The notes under the pieces: generated by a model
The model's database searches: none
The model's input: only the letters and a program-made list of their open reading frames with translations
What the model was told of the DNA's origin: nothing
Source of the DNA: a virus
Virus record (IMG/VR): IMGVR_UViG_3300028490_000008
Coordinates: 1 to 62,248 of that record
DNA: 62,248 nt
Direction: 5' to 3' (one strand)
Position numbers and translations under genes: made by a program
Part shown: piece after piece, positions 8,578-14,770 of the stretch
Layout: every line of letters begins with the position of its first letter
Position numbering within the stretch: the stretch's first letter is position 1

Positions 8578-8634
8578 ATGAAGAAGATTTATGCTGATGG
8601 CGGCGACTTGTTTAAAGAAGGCGGAGACGCCTAG
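8578..8634 (+). CDS. Candidate 18-residue peptide with a strong ribosome site
   Basis: A short frame encoding MKKIYADGGDLFKEGGDA, with AAAGGAG ending 6 bp before the ATG. It is the final element of the plus-strand block, right before the hairpin terminator. The ribosome site is as good as those of the large genes, which argues for translation, but 18 codons cannot be judged from codon use. The duplicated GGD tripeptide is notable. Function unknown. Confidence 0.4.
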   Translation: MKKIYADGGDLFKEGGDA

Positions 8635-8642
8635 CCTTAATA

Positions 8643-8679
8643 CCCTCTCGAAAGAGAGGGCGTACCACTTGTTTTTTTT
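8643..8679 (+). terminator. Terminator ending the 1-8.6 kb block
   Basis: CCCTCTC-GAAA-GAGAGGG is a perfect 7-bp, GC-rich stem capped by a GAAA tetraloop at 8643-8660. A run of eight T's lies at 8672-8679, 11 nt beyond the stem. It sits between convergent genes, the expected place for a terminator; the gap between stem and T-run is longer than usual. Confidence 0.65.
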
Positions 8680-8688
8680 AGATTACGT

Positions 8689-9675
8689 TTATAATTGAAT
8701 TGAAGATTTAGATATACTCGTGAACTTTCGGAACAAATACTCTACTAACATCTTACTCTGATCCTCTGTCAAGTATGCGTCCTCTCCACCATAGATAAGA
8801 GCTGAGCCAGACAACTCTACGAATGCATCAACTTTTGCTTTAAGTTCAGCATCAGTAAAGACATCCTCCAAGTGTAGCTCTATCTCATCACCATACTTCT
8901 TGAAGTCTTGACGGTCTAACTTACGCAGTGTAAAGATATTGGTTAGCTCATCTACAGGCTCAGGAATGACGGCATTGCTATTGATGATGCCATCTTCACG
9001 TATCACATGCTTTAGTATCTCCTCTTTTCCCTCTAGTAGAGAAGTGAATGCTATATCACTAGAGAGCAGACCTCCATCTATTGTCACGTTCGTAAACTCA
9101 AACATAGAAGAGTCTTTCCTTTTTATAATCACACCATTAGTGAGGCTCATCTTGACATCCCATGTAGCGTCACCTACATCAATGGTGTCTCCTATTTTGT
9201 AGAACATCTGGTCAAATACAGATATAGGGAACACAGTGTTGTCATCATCAGTAGCACTATTGAAAACTAACCCACTGTCATACTTCATATGTTCTGCATG
9301 GATGCTTCCGTCTTTGGCTACTGACAGTTCCTCAAGTGCTTCTTTAGTTAAGAGAGAGTTGTCTGTGATAGATCCTATTGGAGAAAGTCTTACGATCCCT
9401 AGAATGTTTGTGTTTAGAGGATAGAAATAGTTTATCATTGAAGTCTCATCATACTCAAAGAATTGAGATGCTGTGTACCCCGATAACGCTATGCCATTTG
9501 CAGTAATTTTGGTATCTGCAGCCACGCTCATTCTCACTGACCCATAGTAGTCATACGATCTAAGGAAGTCAAATGCTAGGTCAGCACCAGAGTTAGCTGT
9601 GTTCACGAGTGTCTGTGAGTATTGCAGTGCTTTTATGAAACTGTCCATGTCCTCGATAGTTATTTGTTCTGCCAT
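8689..9675 (-). CDS. Hypothetical (possible virion) protein
   Basis: A 328-residue acidic product and the last gene of the minus-strand block. No domain recognised. Its size and place after a basic glycine-zipper protein resemble the structural blocks further right, so a virion role is possible but unproven. The start ATG at 9675 has AAGGACA upstream on the minus strand. It converges on the terminator at 8643. Confidence 0.7.
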   Translation of the reverse strand: MAEQITIEDMDSFIKALQYSQTLVNTANSGADLAFDFLRSYDYYGSVRMSVAADTKITANGIALSGYTASQFFEYDETSMINYFYPLNTNILGIVRLSPIGSITDNSLLTKEALEELSVAKDGSIHAEHMKYDSGLVFNSATDDDNTVFPISVFDQMFYKIGDTIDVGDATWDVKMSLTNGVIIKRKDSSMFEFTNVTIDGGLLSSDIAFTSLLEGKEEILKHVIREDGIINSNAVIPEPVDELTNIFTLRKLDRQDFKKYGDEIELHLEDVFTDAELKAKVDAFVELSGSALIYGGEDAYLTEDQSKMLVEYLFRKFTSISKSSIQL

Positions 9676-9685
9676 AATATTGTCC

Positions 9686-10549
9686 TTATATCATCAATCC
9701 CGGCTCACCGAAGATCTCTTTCTTAATATGTTTTCTTGAACGCTTATAGTCGCTCACCTTTTTACGCTTGTCATTAATAAAGCTCTTCACACCAACGTAT
9801 CCTCCGCCGGCTAATATCCCAAGCCCTATAGCCTTGTTGGATATCATATGCTTTGAAGCGGCAGTCTTTTTCAACTCTTTGTCTTTAGACTTCTTTTTCA
9901 TGGTTTGGTTCATATACATGAGTGGCTCTATTGCTGATAGTCCCATCATACCTGCAGCCAGTAGCCCTGTACCATACTTGCGTGTCTTGAACATAGTTCC
10001 CATATTCTTAAACTCTCTACCTGTTGCATTCACTATCTTCTTTGGAGACACAATATTTTTAGCCATTTGTTTTGTGCCAAGCTTGCCTGCATTTCTCATT
10101 TGATCCATTGTATTCATGAATGCCCCAGTACCAAGAGTACCTGAGATTGCTGCAGGTGCGGCTATTGCTGCGAAGTGACCTGCATGGAATTGGTCATCGT
10201 TCTGATATTTCTCACTGGCTTTACCCACGAGGTATTCAGTAGGAAGAGTTACGGCAGTTCCTGCTAATGCACCAACTCCTAAGTTCTTCGCTACTCTCAT
10301 AGCCGACACACCTTTAGAGACTTTCTTCATATTGAGGAAACCTTTAGCTGTGTTCCTACCGTCGTATACAGGCTTGGCATTAAATGCAGCCGTTGCACCG
10401 GCAGACCATCCTGCTTGACTTAGTAGAGATGAGTCTGTGGGGTCGTTGTTTTTCTTCTTGATAACGTCAGGAACTCTACGGATAGCTTCTTCTGGAAGAC
10501 CATCGATTACTTGTCCTTGAACATGAGGGTTAGATAAAAGTCCAGCCAT
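9686..10549 (-). CDS. Basic Gly/Ala-rich protein with hydrophobic segments
   Basis: A 287-residue product, lysine-rich, with several Gly/Ala small-residue segments (VGALAGTAV, GLLAAGMMGL, GLGILAGGGYVG) that look like glycine zippers or membrane-active helices. It carries one LKKTAAS motif of the K-x-A type seen repeatedly in the 16-20 kb proteins. It resembles in composition the products at 15963, 17860 and 35446. A plausible role is an internal virion or membrane-penetrating protein (inference). Confidence 0.7.
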   Translation of the reverse strand: MAGLLSNPHVQGQVIDGLPEEAIRRVPDVIKKKNNDPTDSSLLSQAGWSAGATAAFNAKPVYDGRNTAKGFLNMKKVSKGVSAMRVAKNLGVGALAGTAVTLPTEYLVGKASEKYQNDDQFHAGHFAAIAAPAAISGTLGTGAFMNTMDQMRNAGKLGTKQMAKNIVSPKKIVNATGREFKNMGTMFKTRKYGTGLLAAGMMGLSAIEPLMYMNQTMKKKSKDKELKKTAASKHMISNKAIGLGILAGGGYVGVKSFINDKRKKVSDYKRSRKHIKKEIFGEPGLMI

Positions 10550-10558
10550 GATTACCTA

Positions 10559-11170
10559 CTAATAGTTTATTTTATCTATGATTATACCATATCTTTTAAG
10601 ACAAGACGAGGGGTCATCTTTACACTTGCCAAGAGTATGTAGCTTCCAATGTATAAAAGAGACAGAGAAAGCTAGACCCTTGTCCCCTTCTTTAGATGAT
10701 ACAAAAGCCCATCTATCGTAGAAGGAACACTCGTCTGTGATTGGGTTTTCTATGTGATGCCAGAGGGTGAGAGCCCCTGTTACATTTGTTGCTTTTATGA
10801 AGTCAAGACCTGGTAGTTTCTCAAGTCTTTTTAGTTCTGCTGCACACCAAGCTTTTTGGGCTAGGCTTAGTTTCATTTGTTTGTCGTTCAGTCGCCTGTT
10901 CATTACTGCCAAGAAGTCTTTGTCTTCTTTGCGTATTGATCCGAGCACGAGTATTCTTTCTACCCTATCAATATCAGACATGTCGAAACCATGGGTTCTT
11001 AACCACATCCTCTGTTCTAGGTTAGAAGAGATACTCCAGTTAGCAGGTCCGTACACTACGTCTGCCGAACCTTTATGCTTCACTCTGAAAGAGTATGCTG
11101 ATGAGTCTACTTTTCTTACACCGAAGAGAGCTGATGTGGCTGTACTGTATACGTTCTGGATGGAAAACAA
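10559..11170 (-). CDS. Hypothetical protein (TTG start)
   Basis: A 203-residue product. The start is TTG at 11170 with AAAGG 7 bp upstream on the minus strand. Cysteines lie mainly in the C-terminal half. No recognised domain. The gene follows the GroES-like gene after a ~118-bp gap that holds AT-rich, promoter-like sequence. Confidence 0.65.
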   Translation of the reverse strand: MFSIQNVYSTATSALFGVRKVDSSAYSFRVKHKGSADVVYGPANWSISSNLEQRMWLRTHGFDMSDIDRVERILVLGSIRKEDKDFLAVMNRRLNDKQMKLSLAQKAWCAAELKRLEKLPGLDFIKATNVTGALTLWHHIENPITDECSFYDRWAFVSSKEGDKGLAFSVSFIHWKLHTLGKCKDDPSSCLKRYGIIIDKINY

Positions 11171-11288
11171 AGTGCAACCTTTACAAACTGGATATAAAAT
11201 AATACCTAAAGTTGCTTAATTAGGTTAGTGTTTATGTGTAAATATAGGAATTTGTGGTATAGGGAAGGGTGAAGAGAGACCTGAGCCT

Positions 11289-11573
11289 CTACTTCATTGT
11301 GTCTGGGAATACACCGAGTACGTTTTGTCCAAGAGCGAGGTCAAAAGTGAAGTCGTCAACCTCAACATTCTCTTCAACTGCCATGTTGTACATGATTAGG
11401 TCGCCCACTTTCATGTCAACGCTCATGTTCTCACCTAGTGCAACAACAATACCTCTTGCTGGATACTTCTGTTTGTTCGCAACCTCCACAATGATGCCAC
11501 TAGATCTAGCTTTCTCAACTACATGCTTGACAGCAACAATGTCTGGTCCTGGTTTAAATGGTAAATGTTCCAT
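11289..11573 (-). CDS. GroES-like co-chaperonin
   Basis: 94 residues from the ATG at 11573, chosen because a minus-strand AAGGAG lies just upstream; the frame extends to 11615 without a good site. It has the Cpn10 layout: an N-terminal strand (PFKPGPDIVAVK), a mobile-loop region (ARSSGIIVEV), then PARGIVVALGENM, KVGDLIMYN and a C-terminal LGVFP strand. Length matches GroES (about 95). Phage co-chaperonins such as T4 gp31 replace host GroES so that GroEL can fold the major capsid protein; that role here is inferred. The neighbour upstream in the operon is a tail-fibre-like gene. Confidence 0.8.
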   Translation of the reverse strand: MEHLPFKPGPDIVAVKHVVEKARSSGIIVEVANKQKYPARGIVVALGENMSVDMKVGDLIMYNMAVEENVEVDDFTFDLALGQNVLGVFPDTMK

Positions 11574-11622
11574 CGTTATCTCCTTTTGGTTTTGATGAAA
11601 GGAAGTATACCACAACTATCCC

Positions 11623-12045
11623 TTAACTTAGGTCATAGTAGTAATAGTCCACATCAATATCATTACCACTTGTTGTACCTACTAAGGTAAGAGTCTTGTT
11701 TGTGATGTTTACGTCTCTGTCTCCAGAACCGAAGAACTTATGCACGTATCCCTTACCGAACAATACTTGTCCTCCAAATGGAATATGACTGAGTGTAGCC
11801 ACCCCGTTGTTGAGGTTGATGTTCTCTTTCATATATTTTACCTTACTCATATCAAAAGTGGTGCTTGTTATTTGTTGAGTGTTCGTCCCAATCATATCGT
11901 GTAGTATCTTACCTTGCTTAGCCGACAATGCTTTGTTAGCATCTGTACTATTTAGGTGGTCTACAATGTGTGAAGGTGTGAGTTTAGATCCGAGTGTCGA
12001 GAATAGTTCTTTTACAAATGCCATTCTTCTTCTGTGTACTGCCAT
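11623..12045 (-). CDS. Tail-fibre-like protein with ALSAKQGK motif
   Basis: A 140-residue product. Residues 27-52 contain DHLNSTDANKALSAKQGK, a segment common in phage tail-fibre and baseplate proteins, usually just before a trimeric coiled coil or fibre shaft. The rest is beta-rich and ends in a short Asp/Tyr-rich tail (DVDYYYYDLS). The start ATG at 12045 has AAGGAGAT upstream. At this length it is a small fibre, a fibre tip or an adaptor. Confidence 0.7.
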   Translation of the reverse strand: MAVHRRRMAFVKELFSTLGSKLTPSHIVDHLNSTDANKALSAKQGKILHDMIGTNTQQITSTTFDMSKVKYMKENINLNNGVATLSHIPFGGQVLFGKGYVHKFFGSGDRDVNITNKTLTLVGTTSGNDIDVDYYYYDLS

Positions 12046-12087
12046 AAATATCTCCTTGTTTGAATGAGAGATTATAGCTAAAATGGG

Positions 12088-12285
12088 TCAAGATAGTATA
12101 GAGTGATGGTTATGGATAGGAAACAGTATGTCTAAGAATGTGAGTATTGTAAGAGTAATAAATAGGATTGGCCACACTGTCACAATGAGAGTGAGTGTTG
12201 CTGAAGGGAATTCTTGTTGTGTTGCAATGTATATAAAGAAGAGGACTATGGCTACGACAACCCAGATACAAAACATCGAATTCAT
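12088..12285 (-). CDS. Small two-helix membrane protein
   Basis: A 65-residue, almost entirely hydrophobic product with two likely transmembrane segments (about residues 5-22 and 28-52). The ATG has GTAGGAGG about 7 bp upstream and lies 26 bp from the -10 box at 12311, making it the first gene of the minus-strand operon. A holin is one possibility, but no lysis enzyme is nearby and the hydrophobicity alone is not diagnostic. Confidence 0.7.
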   Translation of the reverse strand: MNSMFCIWVVVAIVLFFIYIATQQEFPSATLTLIVTVWPILFITLTILTFLDILFPIHNHHSILS

Positions 12286-12310
12286 ATAAGCCTCCTACTT
12301 TTCTTGAGGT

Positions 12311-12338
12311 ATTATAGCATGAAATCACTAAAAAGCAA
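12311..12338 (-). promoter_or_regulatory. Promoter of the minus-strand operon
   Basis: On the minus strand, TATAAT at 12316-12311 is preceded by TGC (extended -10) and by TTGCTT at 12338-12333, with a 16-bp spacer. It reads into the small membrane-protein gene and the GroES-like operon. Confidence 0.6.
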
Positions 12339-12376
12339 TAAGCTTTATGTTAAGATATCGCCAAAGGAAGGTGTAG

Positions 12377-12613
12377 ATGACAGATTTTACAGTGTGCTTC
12401 GTAGCACTAGACGAGAAGCAAGAGTTTAAATATATAGCACATATCATGTATGGACAAAGGTTTCCTGTTCACAATCGTAAGGACATTGTAGATCTTTGTG
12501 CTGCAATGAACAAATTGTCAGAAGAACCAGTGACTTACGTAGATGTATTTCATGTGTTAGATGAGTATGGTAAGACAGTATGGATGGAGAGCGAAGTACA
12601 ACCTATTGACTAA
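12377..12613 (+). CDS. Small hypothetical protein
   Basis: A 78-residue single plus-strand gene between two minus-strand blocks. The ATG follows AAAGGAAGGTG. No recognised domain. A structured-RNA candidate follows it. Confidence 0.65.
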   Translation: MTDFTVCFVALDEKQEFKYIAHIMYGQRFPVHNRKDIVDLCAAMNKLSEEPVTYVDVFHVLDEYGKTVWMESEVQPID

Positions 12614-12638
12614 TTTATGAAAACTACGCTATGATTGC

Positions 12639-12722
12639 AGTGCGTGTAACCCACGCCACCAGAAATGGTGTTGACCTTGTGTCATGCAGACTGTGTTCTC
12701 CCCTCAGTTCATGGTCTGCACT
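12639..12722 (+). ncRNA. Candidate structured RNA or compound terminator
   Basis: Three adjacent perfect hairpins: GCGTG/CACGC (12642-12656), CACCA-GAAA-TGGTG with a GNRA tetraloop (12657-12670), and TGCAGAC/GTCTGCA (12685-12691 with 12714-12720). AGTGC (12639-12643) can pair with GCACT (12718-12722) to close the whole element. It is not a canonical tRNA. Lying between convergent genes, it may be a terminator array or a small RNA; transcription is not shown. Confidence 0.35.
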
Positions 12723-12777
12723 CCTTATACAATTTATCCAAGAATTTTTGCAAACTTATAGGGGTGGGAAACTGCCT

Positions 12778-13422
12778 CTATATTTCCCCTTGTAGCTCAA
12801 TCAGCTCAGCCAACAACTCATCCACTTCTCTATGATGTTCAACTATCTTAAGCTCAAGAGTCATTGCTTTTATAATTACAGTGGGGTTTAGTATCTCTTC
12901 CGGAATAGGAATACTCTTGATAAAGTCAATGTCTCCTATGTCTGTATTGTTTACACCAAGCTCCCAGTTGATTGCATCAATTACTTTTGGCGATCTTAGC
13001 CACATAGATATACTTGTAGCTGTTGCGATATCCTTACACTTGAAGTATTTGTAGTTCGTACCTGTTAGTGTAGGCACATCATCAATAGGGATAAACCTAA
13101 ACGCTCCGATGAATGGAGATAGTGCAGGAAGCACAACACAGTTCTGGTCTATTGCTTTGTTAGCCATGTACTCAGGTGTGTATTCAAACTCTTCTACTTT
13201 GGCAGCAGACACATTCATGTATGTAGGAGTGAAACACTTATAGTCAAGCACTCTAAACATACCAACTCTCGTCACTCTTATACCTCTCTTCTTTCTTGAC
13301 AGTTCACGCAATACAACGTCGTACTTTTTCATGAACACACCAATGCTCATTAGAGATATACCCCTACTGTGAAACTCTCTCTTTAATTCAGCAAACGAGT
13401 TGCTTTCGGGTTGTCTATACAT
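12778..13422 (-). CDS. Orphan HsdS-like DNA specificity protein (single TRD)
   Basis: 214 residues from ATG 13422, chosen for AAAAGGAAT just upstream; in-frame ATGs at 13464 and 13491 lack such a site. The middle and C-terminal parts resemble one target-recognition domain of a type I restriction specificity subunit: a VVLPALSPFIGAFRF segment, a SISMWLRSPKVIDAI stretch, then IGDIDFIKSIPIP, and finally a long helical coiled coil. Full HsdS has two such halves; no HsdM or HsdR is present. Possible roles are interference with host type I systems or sequence-specific DNA binding. It lies beside operator-like repeats. Family assignment is by eye. Confidence 0.55.
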   Translation of the reverse strand: MYRQPESNSFAELKREFHSRGISLMSIGVFMKKYDVVLRELSRKKRGIRVTRVGMFRVLDYKCFTPTYMNVSAAKVEEFEYTPEYMANKAIDQNCVVLPALSPFIGAFRFIPIDDVPTLTGTNYKYFKCKDIATATSISMWLRSPKVIDAINWELGVNNTDIGDIDFIKSIPIPEEILNPTVIIKAMTLELKIVEHHREVDELLAELIELQGEI

Positions 13423-13442
13423 GCTTATTCCTTTTCTCTTGG

Positions 13443-13533
13443 GTGTACGATATGGTATCGCCATTGCTAAGTACAATATAGTATCGTACACTTTGGTTGC
13501 TTAATTTAGACTGTACGTGGTAGTATCGTACAG
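13443..13533. promoter_or_regulatory. Operator-like inverted repeats upstream of the HsdS-like gene
   Basis: GTGTACGATA (13443-13452) is the exact inverse of TATCGTACAC (13482-13491). A second pair is CTGTACG (13511-13517) with CGTACAG (13527-13533). The half-site TATCGTACA recurs at 13523-13531. The sites start 20 bp upstream of the minus-strand gene at 13422, suggesting repressor control, possibly autoregulation. Confidence 0.5.
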
Positions 13534-13714
13534 GTAACGGAGATACAGAAACCCTCGTATTCATATGGTCAAGTTCACAACAGTACAGTAGTAAAGACAC
13601 ACTATAGAGATACAACACCCAAGAGACAAGACATAAGTACAGAGATGAAAGTATAAACACGAAGTGGTATTGTAAAGGTTTCATGGATCGGTGATTGCAT
13701 AAAGTGAGAGAATA

Positions 13715-13834
13715 ATGGATGTTAAGAGTGTTGAGGGTGAGAGTCCAACTCGTGAACAAACTCGTGAAAGTGGAGCCCTTACGTGTGGGCAGACGCACCG
13801 CTCAAGAGCAGGGCAGGCTCCTATGTCTAGTTAA
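13715..13834 (+). CDS. Doubtful 39-residue ORF
   Basis: An ATG frame of 39 codons, hydrophilic and Ser/Thr/Arg-rich (ESPTREQTRESGA), with only a weak GTGAGAG upstream. The direct repeat encodes the duplicated TRE. It overlaps sequence that can fold into an RNA stem, so it may be accidental. Confidence 0.2.
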   Translation: MDVKSVEGESPTREQTRESGALTCGQTHRSRAGQAPMSS

Positions 13835-13955
13835 ACCGTTGTGGGCTATTAACCTTCCATGTTGGTATTGTAGCTTGTTTGTCTTATATATGCAAGTATA
13901 GTAATTGTATGTGTTGTGGTTACAGTGTGTATTGATACGAATGTTTTGGAGGGAA

Positions 13956-13983
13956 GTAAGTAGGCGGATGAGCACCTACTTAC
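13956..13983 (+). other. Strong stem-loop
   Basis: GTAAGTAGG (13956-13964) pairs perfectly with CCTACTTAC (13975-13983) around a 10-nt loop. AAAGGAGGT follows at 13985-13993, so the stem could mask or present a ribosome site, though only a tiny frame follows. Confidence 0.45.
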
Positions 13984-14051
13984 AAAAGGAGGTAAAGTGT
14001 TAAACTTTGGGTTTCGTACTTGAAGTGGAAAGAGACTTCGTATACTGGAGT

Positions 14052-14065
14052 GTAATAGTTATTAC
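14052..14065. promoter_or_regulatory. 14-bp palindrome
   Basis: GTAATA-GT-TATTAC is a perfect 6-2-6 inverted repeat lying 56 bp before the iteron array. Candidate protein-binding site. Confidence 0.3.
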
Positions 14066-14120
14066 TACAACCCTGCGAGCTTTTTACTCGACGGGAGAAG
14101 TATAGCAATGTGAAGCTTAA

Positions 14121-14180
14121 ACTTTGTTGTACTTTGATGAACTCTGCTGAACTTTGCTGGAACTTACTGGACTACAGTGG
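14121..14180. repeat. Six-unit 10-bp iteron-like array
   Basis: Consecutive 10-mers read ACTTTGTTGT, ACTTTGATGA, ACTCTGCTGA, ACTTTGCTGG, AACTTACTGG and ACTACAGTGG, a consensus near ACTTTGCTGA. The strict 10-bp period puts every unit on nearly the same face of the helix, as for cooperative protein binding at origins or partition sites. Period 10 is not a multiple of three, so a coding repeat is unlikely. Confidence 0.6.
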
Positions 14181-14260
14181 TCTCTTGAAGATGCTCGTAA
14201 AAATAAGAGTGGCTAGTGTAGGGAGGTGAATGCGATTGTACCCCATAGTGGAATACAATG

Positions 14261-14431
14261 CTACTTGGAACAGAACGAAGAGAATGGTGGGATGATCTTT
14301 TTACTCAGTGCGAACATACATGCAACCTTTGCAAGCATGAGTAAGCATACGGTTAAGACTATGATGCCTCCTATAAGGACAACGAACATCATAACAGAAG
14401 ATGCTACTAAGAGCTGAGTAAAGTCAGACAT
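14261..14431 (-). CDS. Small membrane protein (56 aa)
   Basis: A short minus-strand frame starting at ATG 14431, sharing one base with the stop of the gene before it (TAATG), which strongly suggests translational coupling. Residues about 8-42 are almost continuously hydrophobic (VVLIGGIIVLTVCLLML), giving one long or two short membrane segments. The end is basic (SKKIIPP) with a Cys near the C-terminus. It could be a holin or other small membrane effector; no family is recognised. Confidence 0.65.
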   Translation of the reverse strand: MSDFTQLLVASSVMMFVVLIGGIIVLTVCLLMLAKVACMFALSKKIIPPFSSFCSK

Positions 14432-14664
14432 TAGAACTTCTTCTTGCGTTGACCCTGCATACCGACTCTTGGTGCACGGTATGGTTTAGCGATAGCTTTA
14501 GTGAAACGAGCACTCTTGGATTGTGGCTTACGTTGGTACTCTGAGTAAGTCTTAGCCTCTTTGTCTACGTTGATGTTGTTACCTGGTTCAACCTCTATCT
14601 GGTCTCTACCATCTGGTTGAGTCTTTACATTCTTGCGACAAGACTTCTTTACACTCTTTTTCAT
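14431..14664 (-). CDS. Small highly basic protein
   Basis: A 77-residue product rich in Lys, Arg and Gln, beginning MKKSVKKSCRKN and ending GQRKKKF, with no hydrophobic core; probably disordered and nucleic-acid-binding. The ATG follows GAAAGG on the minus strand and lies 32 bp from a TGTTATAAT promoter. It shares its final base with the start of the small membrane-protein gene. Confidence 0.65.
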   Translation of the reverse strand: MKKSVKKSCRKNVKTQPDGRDQIEVEPGNNINVDKEAKTYSEYQRKPQSKSARFTKAIAKPYRAPRVGMQGQRKKKF

Positions 14665-14695
14665 AGCGTATACCTTTCTGTAATTGATTTCTTGT

Positions 14696-14743
14696 ATTAT
14701 AACAGACTAGGCTGTAAAAAGCTACAGCTAAAAATGGTATACT
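14696..14743. promoter_or_regulatory. Divergent promoters with a shared inverted repeat
   Basis: Minus strand: TGT-TATAAT with the -10 at 14701-14696, reading into 14664. Plus strand: TGG-TATACT with the -10 at 14738-14743, reading into 14771. Between them GCTGTA (14711-14716) and TACAGC (14723-14728) form a perfect inverted repeat, a likely operator acting on both promoters. It shares CTGTA half-sites with the repeat at 13511-13533. Confidence 0.55.
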
Positions 14744-14770
14744 TACAAACAAAACAAGGAGGATGCACGT

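Larger units (their letters stand above)
13423..14260. other. Large non-coding control region, candidate origin or regulatory RNA locus
   Basis: About 840 bp without a convincing gene, in a genome where genes nearly touch. It contains, in order: operator-like inverted repeats (13443-13533), a 12-bp-period direct repeat ACTCGTGAA (13748-13756 and 13760-13768), pairing arms GGAGCC/GGCTCC (13772-13777 and 13816-13821), a 9-bp-stem hairpin (13956-13983), a 14-bp palindrome (14052-14065), a CGAG/CTCG hairpin (about 14071-14095) and a six-unit 10-bp iteron array (14121-14180). Several GGAGG sequences occur without good frames behind them. Replication origin, partition site or regulatory RNA are all possible. 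Confidence 0.5.

Noticed and set aside
12088-12285. Holin assignment
   Set aside because: Two hydrophobic helices in 65 residues are compatible, but no endolysin or spanin is adjacent, so it is left as a small membrane protein.
12639-12722. tRNA gene
   Set aside because: Length is close, but no anticodon arm, T-loop GTTCRA or standard D-arm can be placed; kept only as a structured-RNA candidate.
13415-13798. 127-codon minus-strand frame upstream of the HsdS-like gene
   Set aside because: It covers the inverted repeats, has low-complexity Leu/Tyr/Ser composition, and no ribosome site; it overlaps the start region of the supported gene.
14226-14417. 63-codon plus-strand GTG frame
   Set aside because: The GTG overlaps its own GGAGG, and the frame is antisense to the coupled 56-aa membrane gene, which is better supported.
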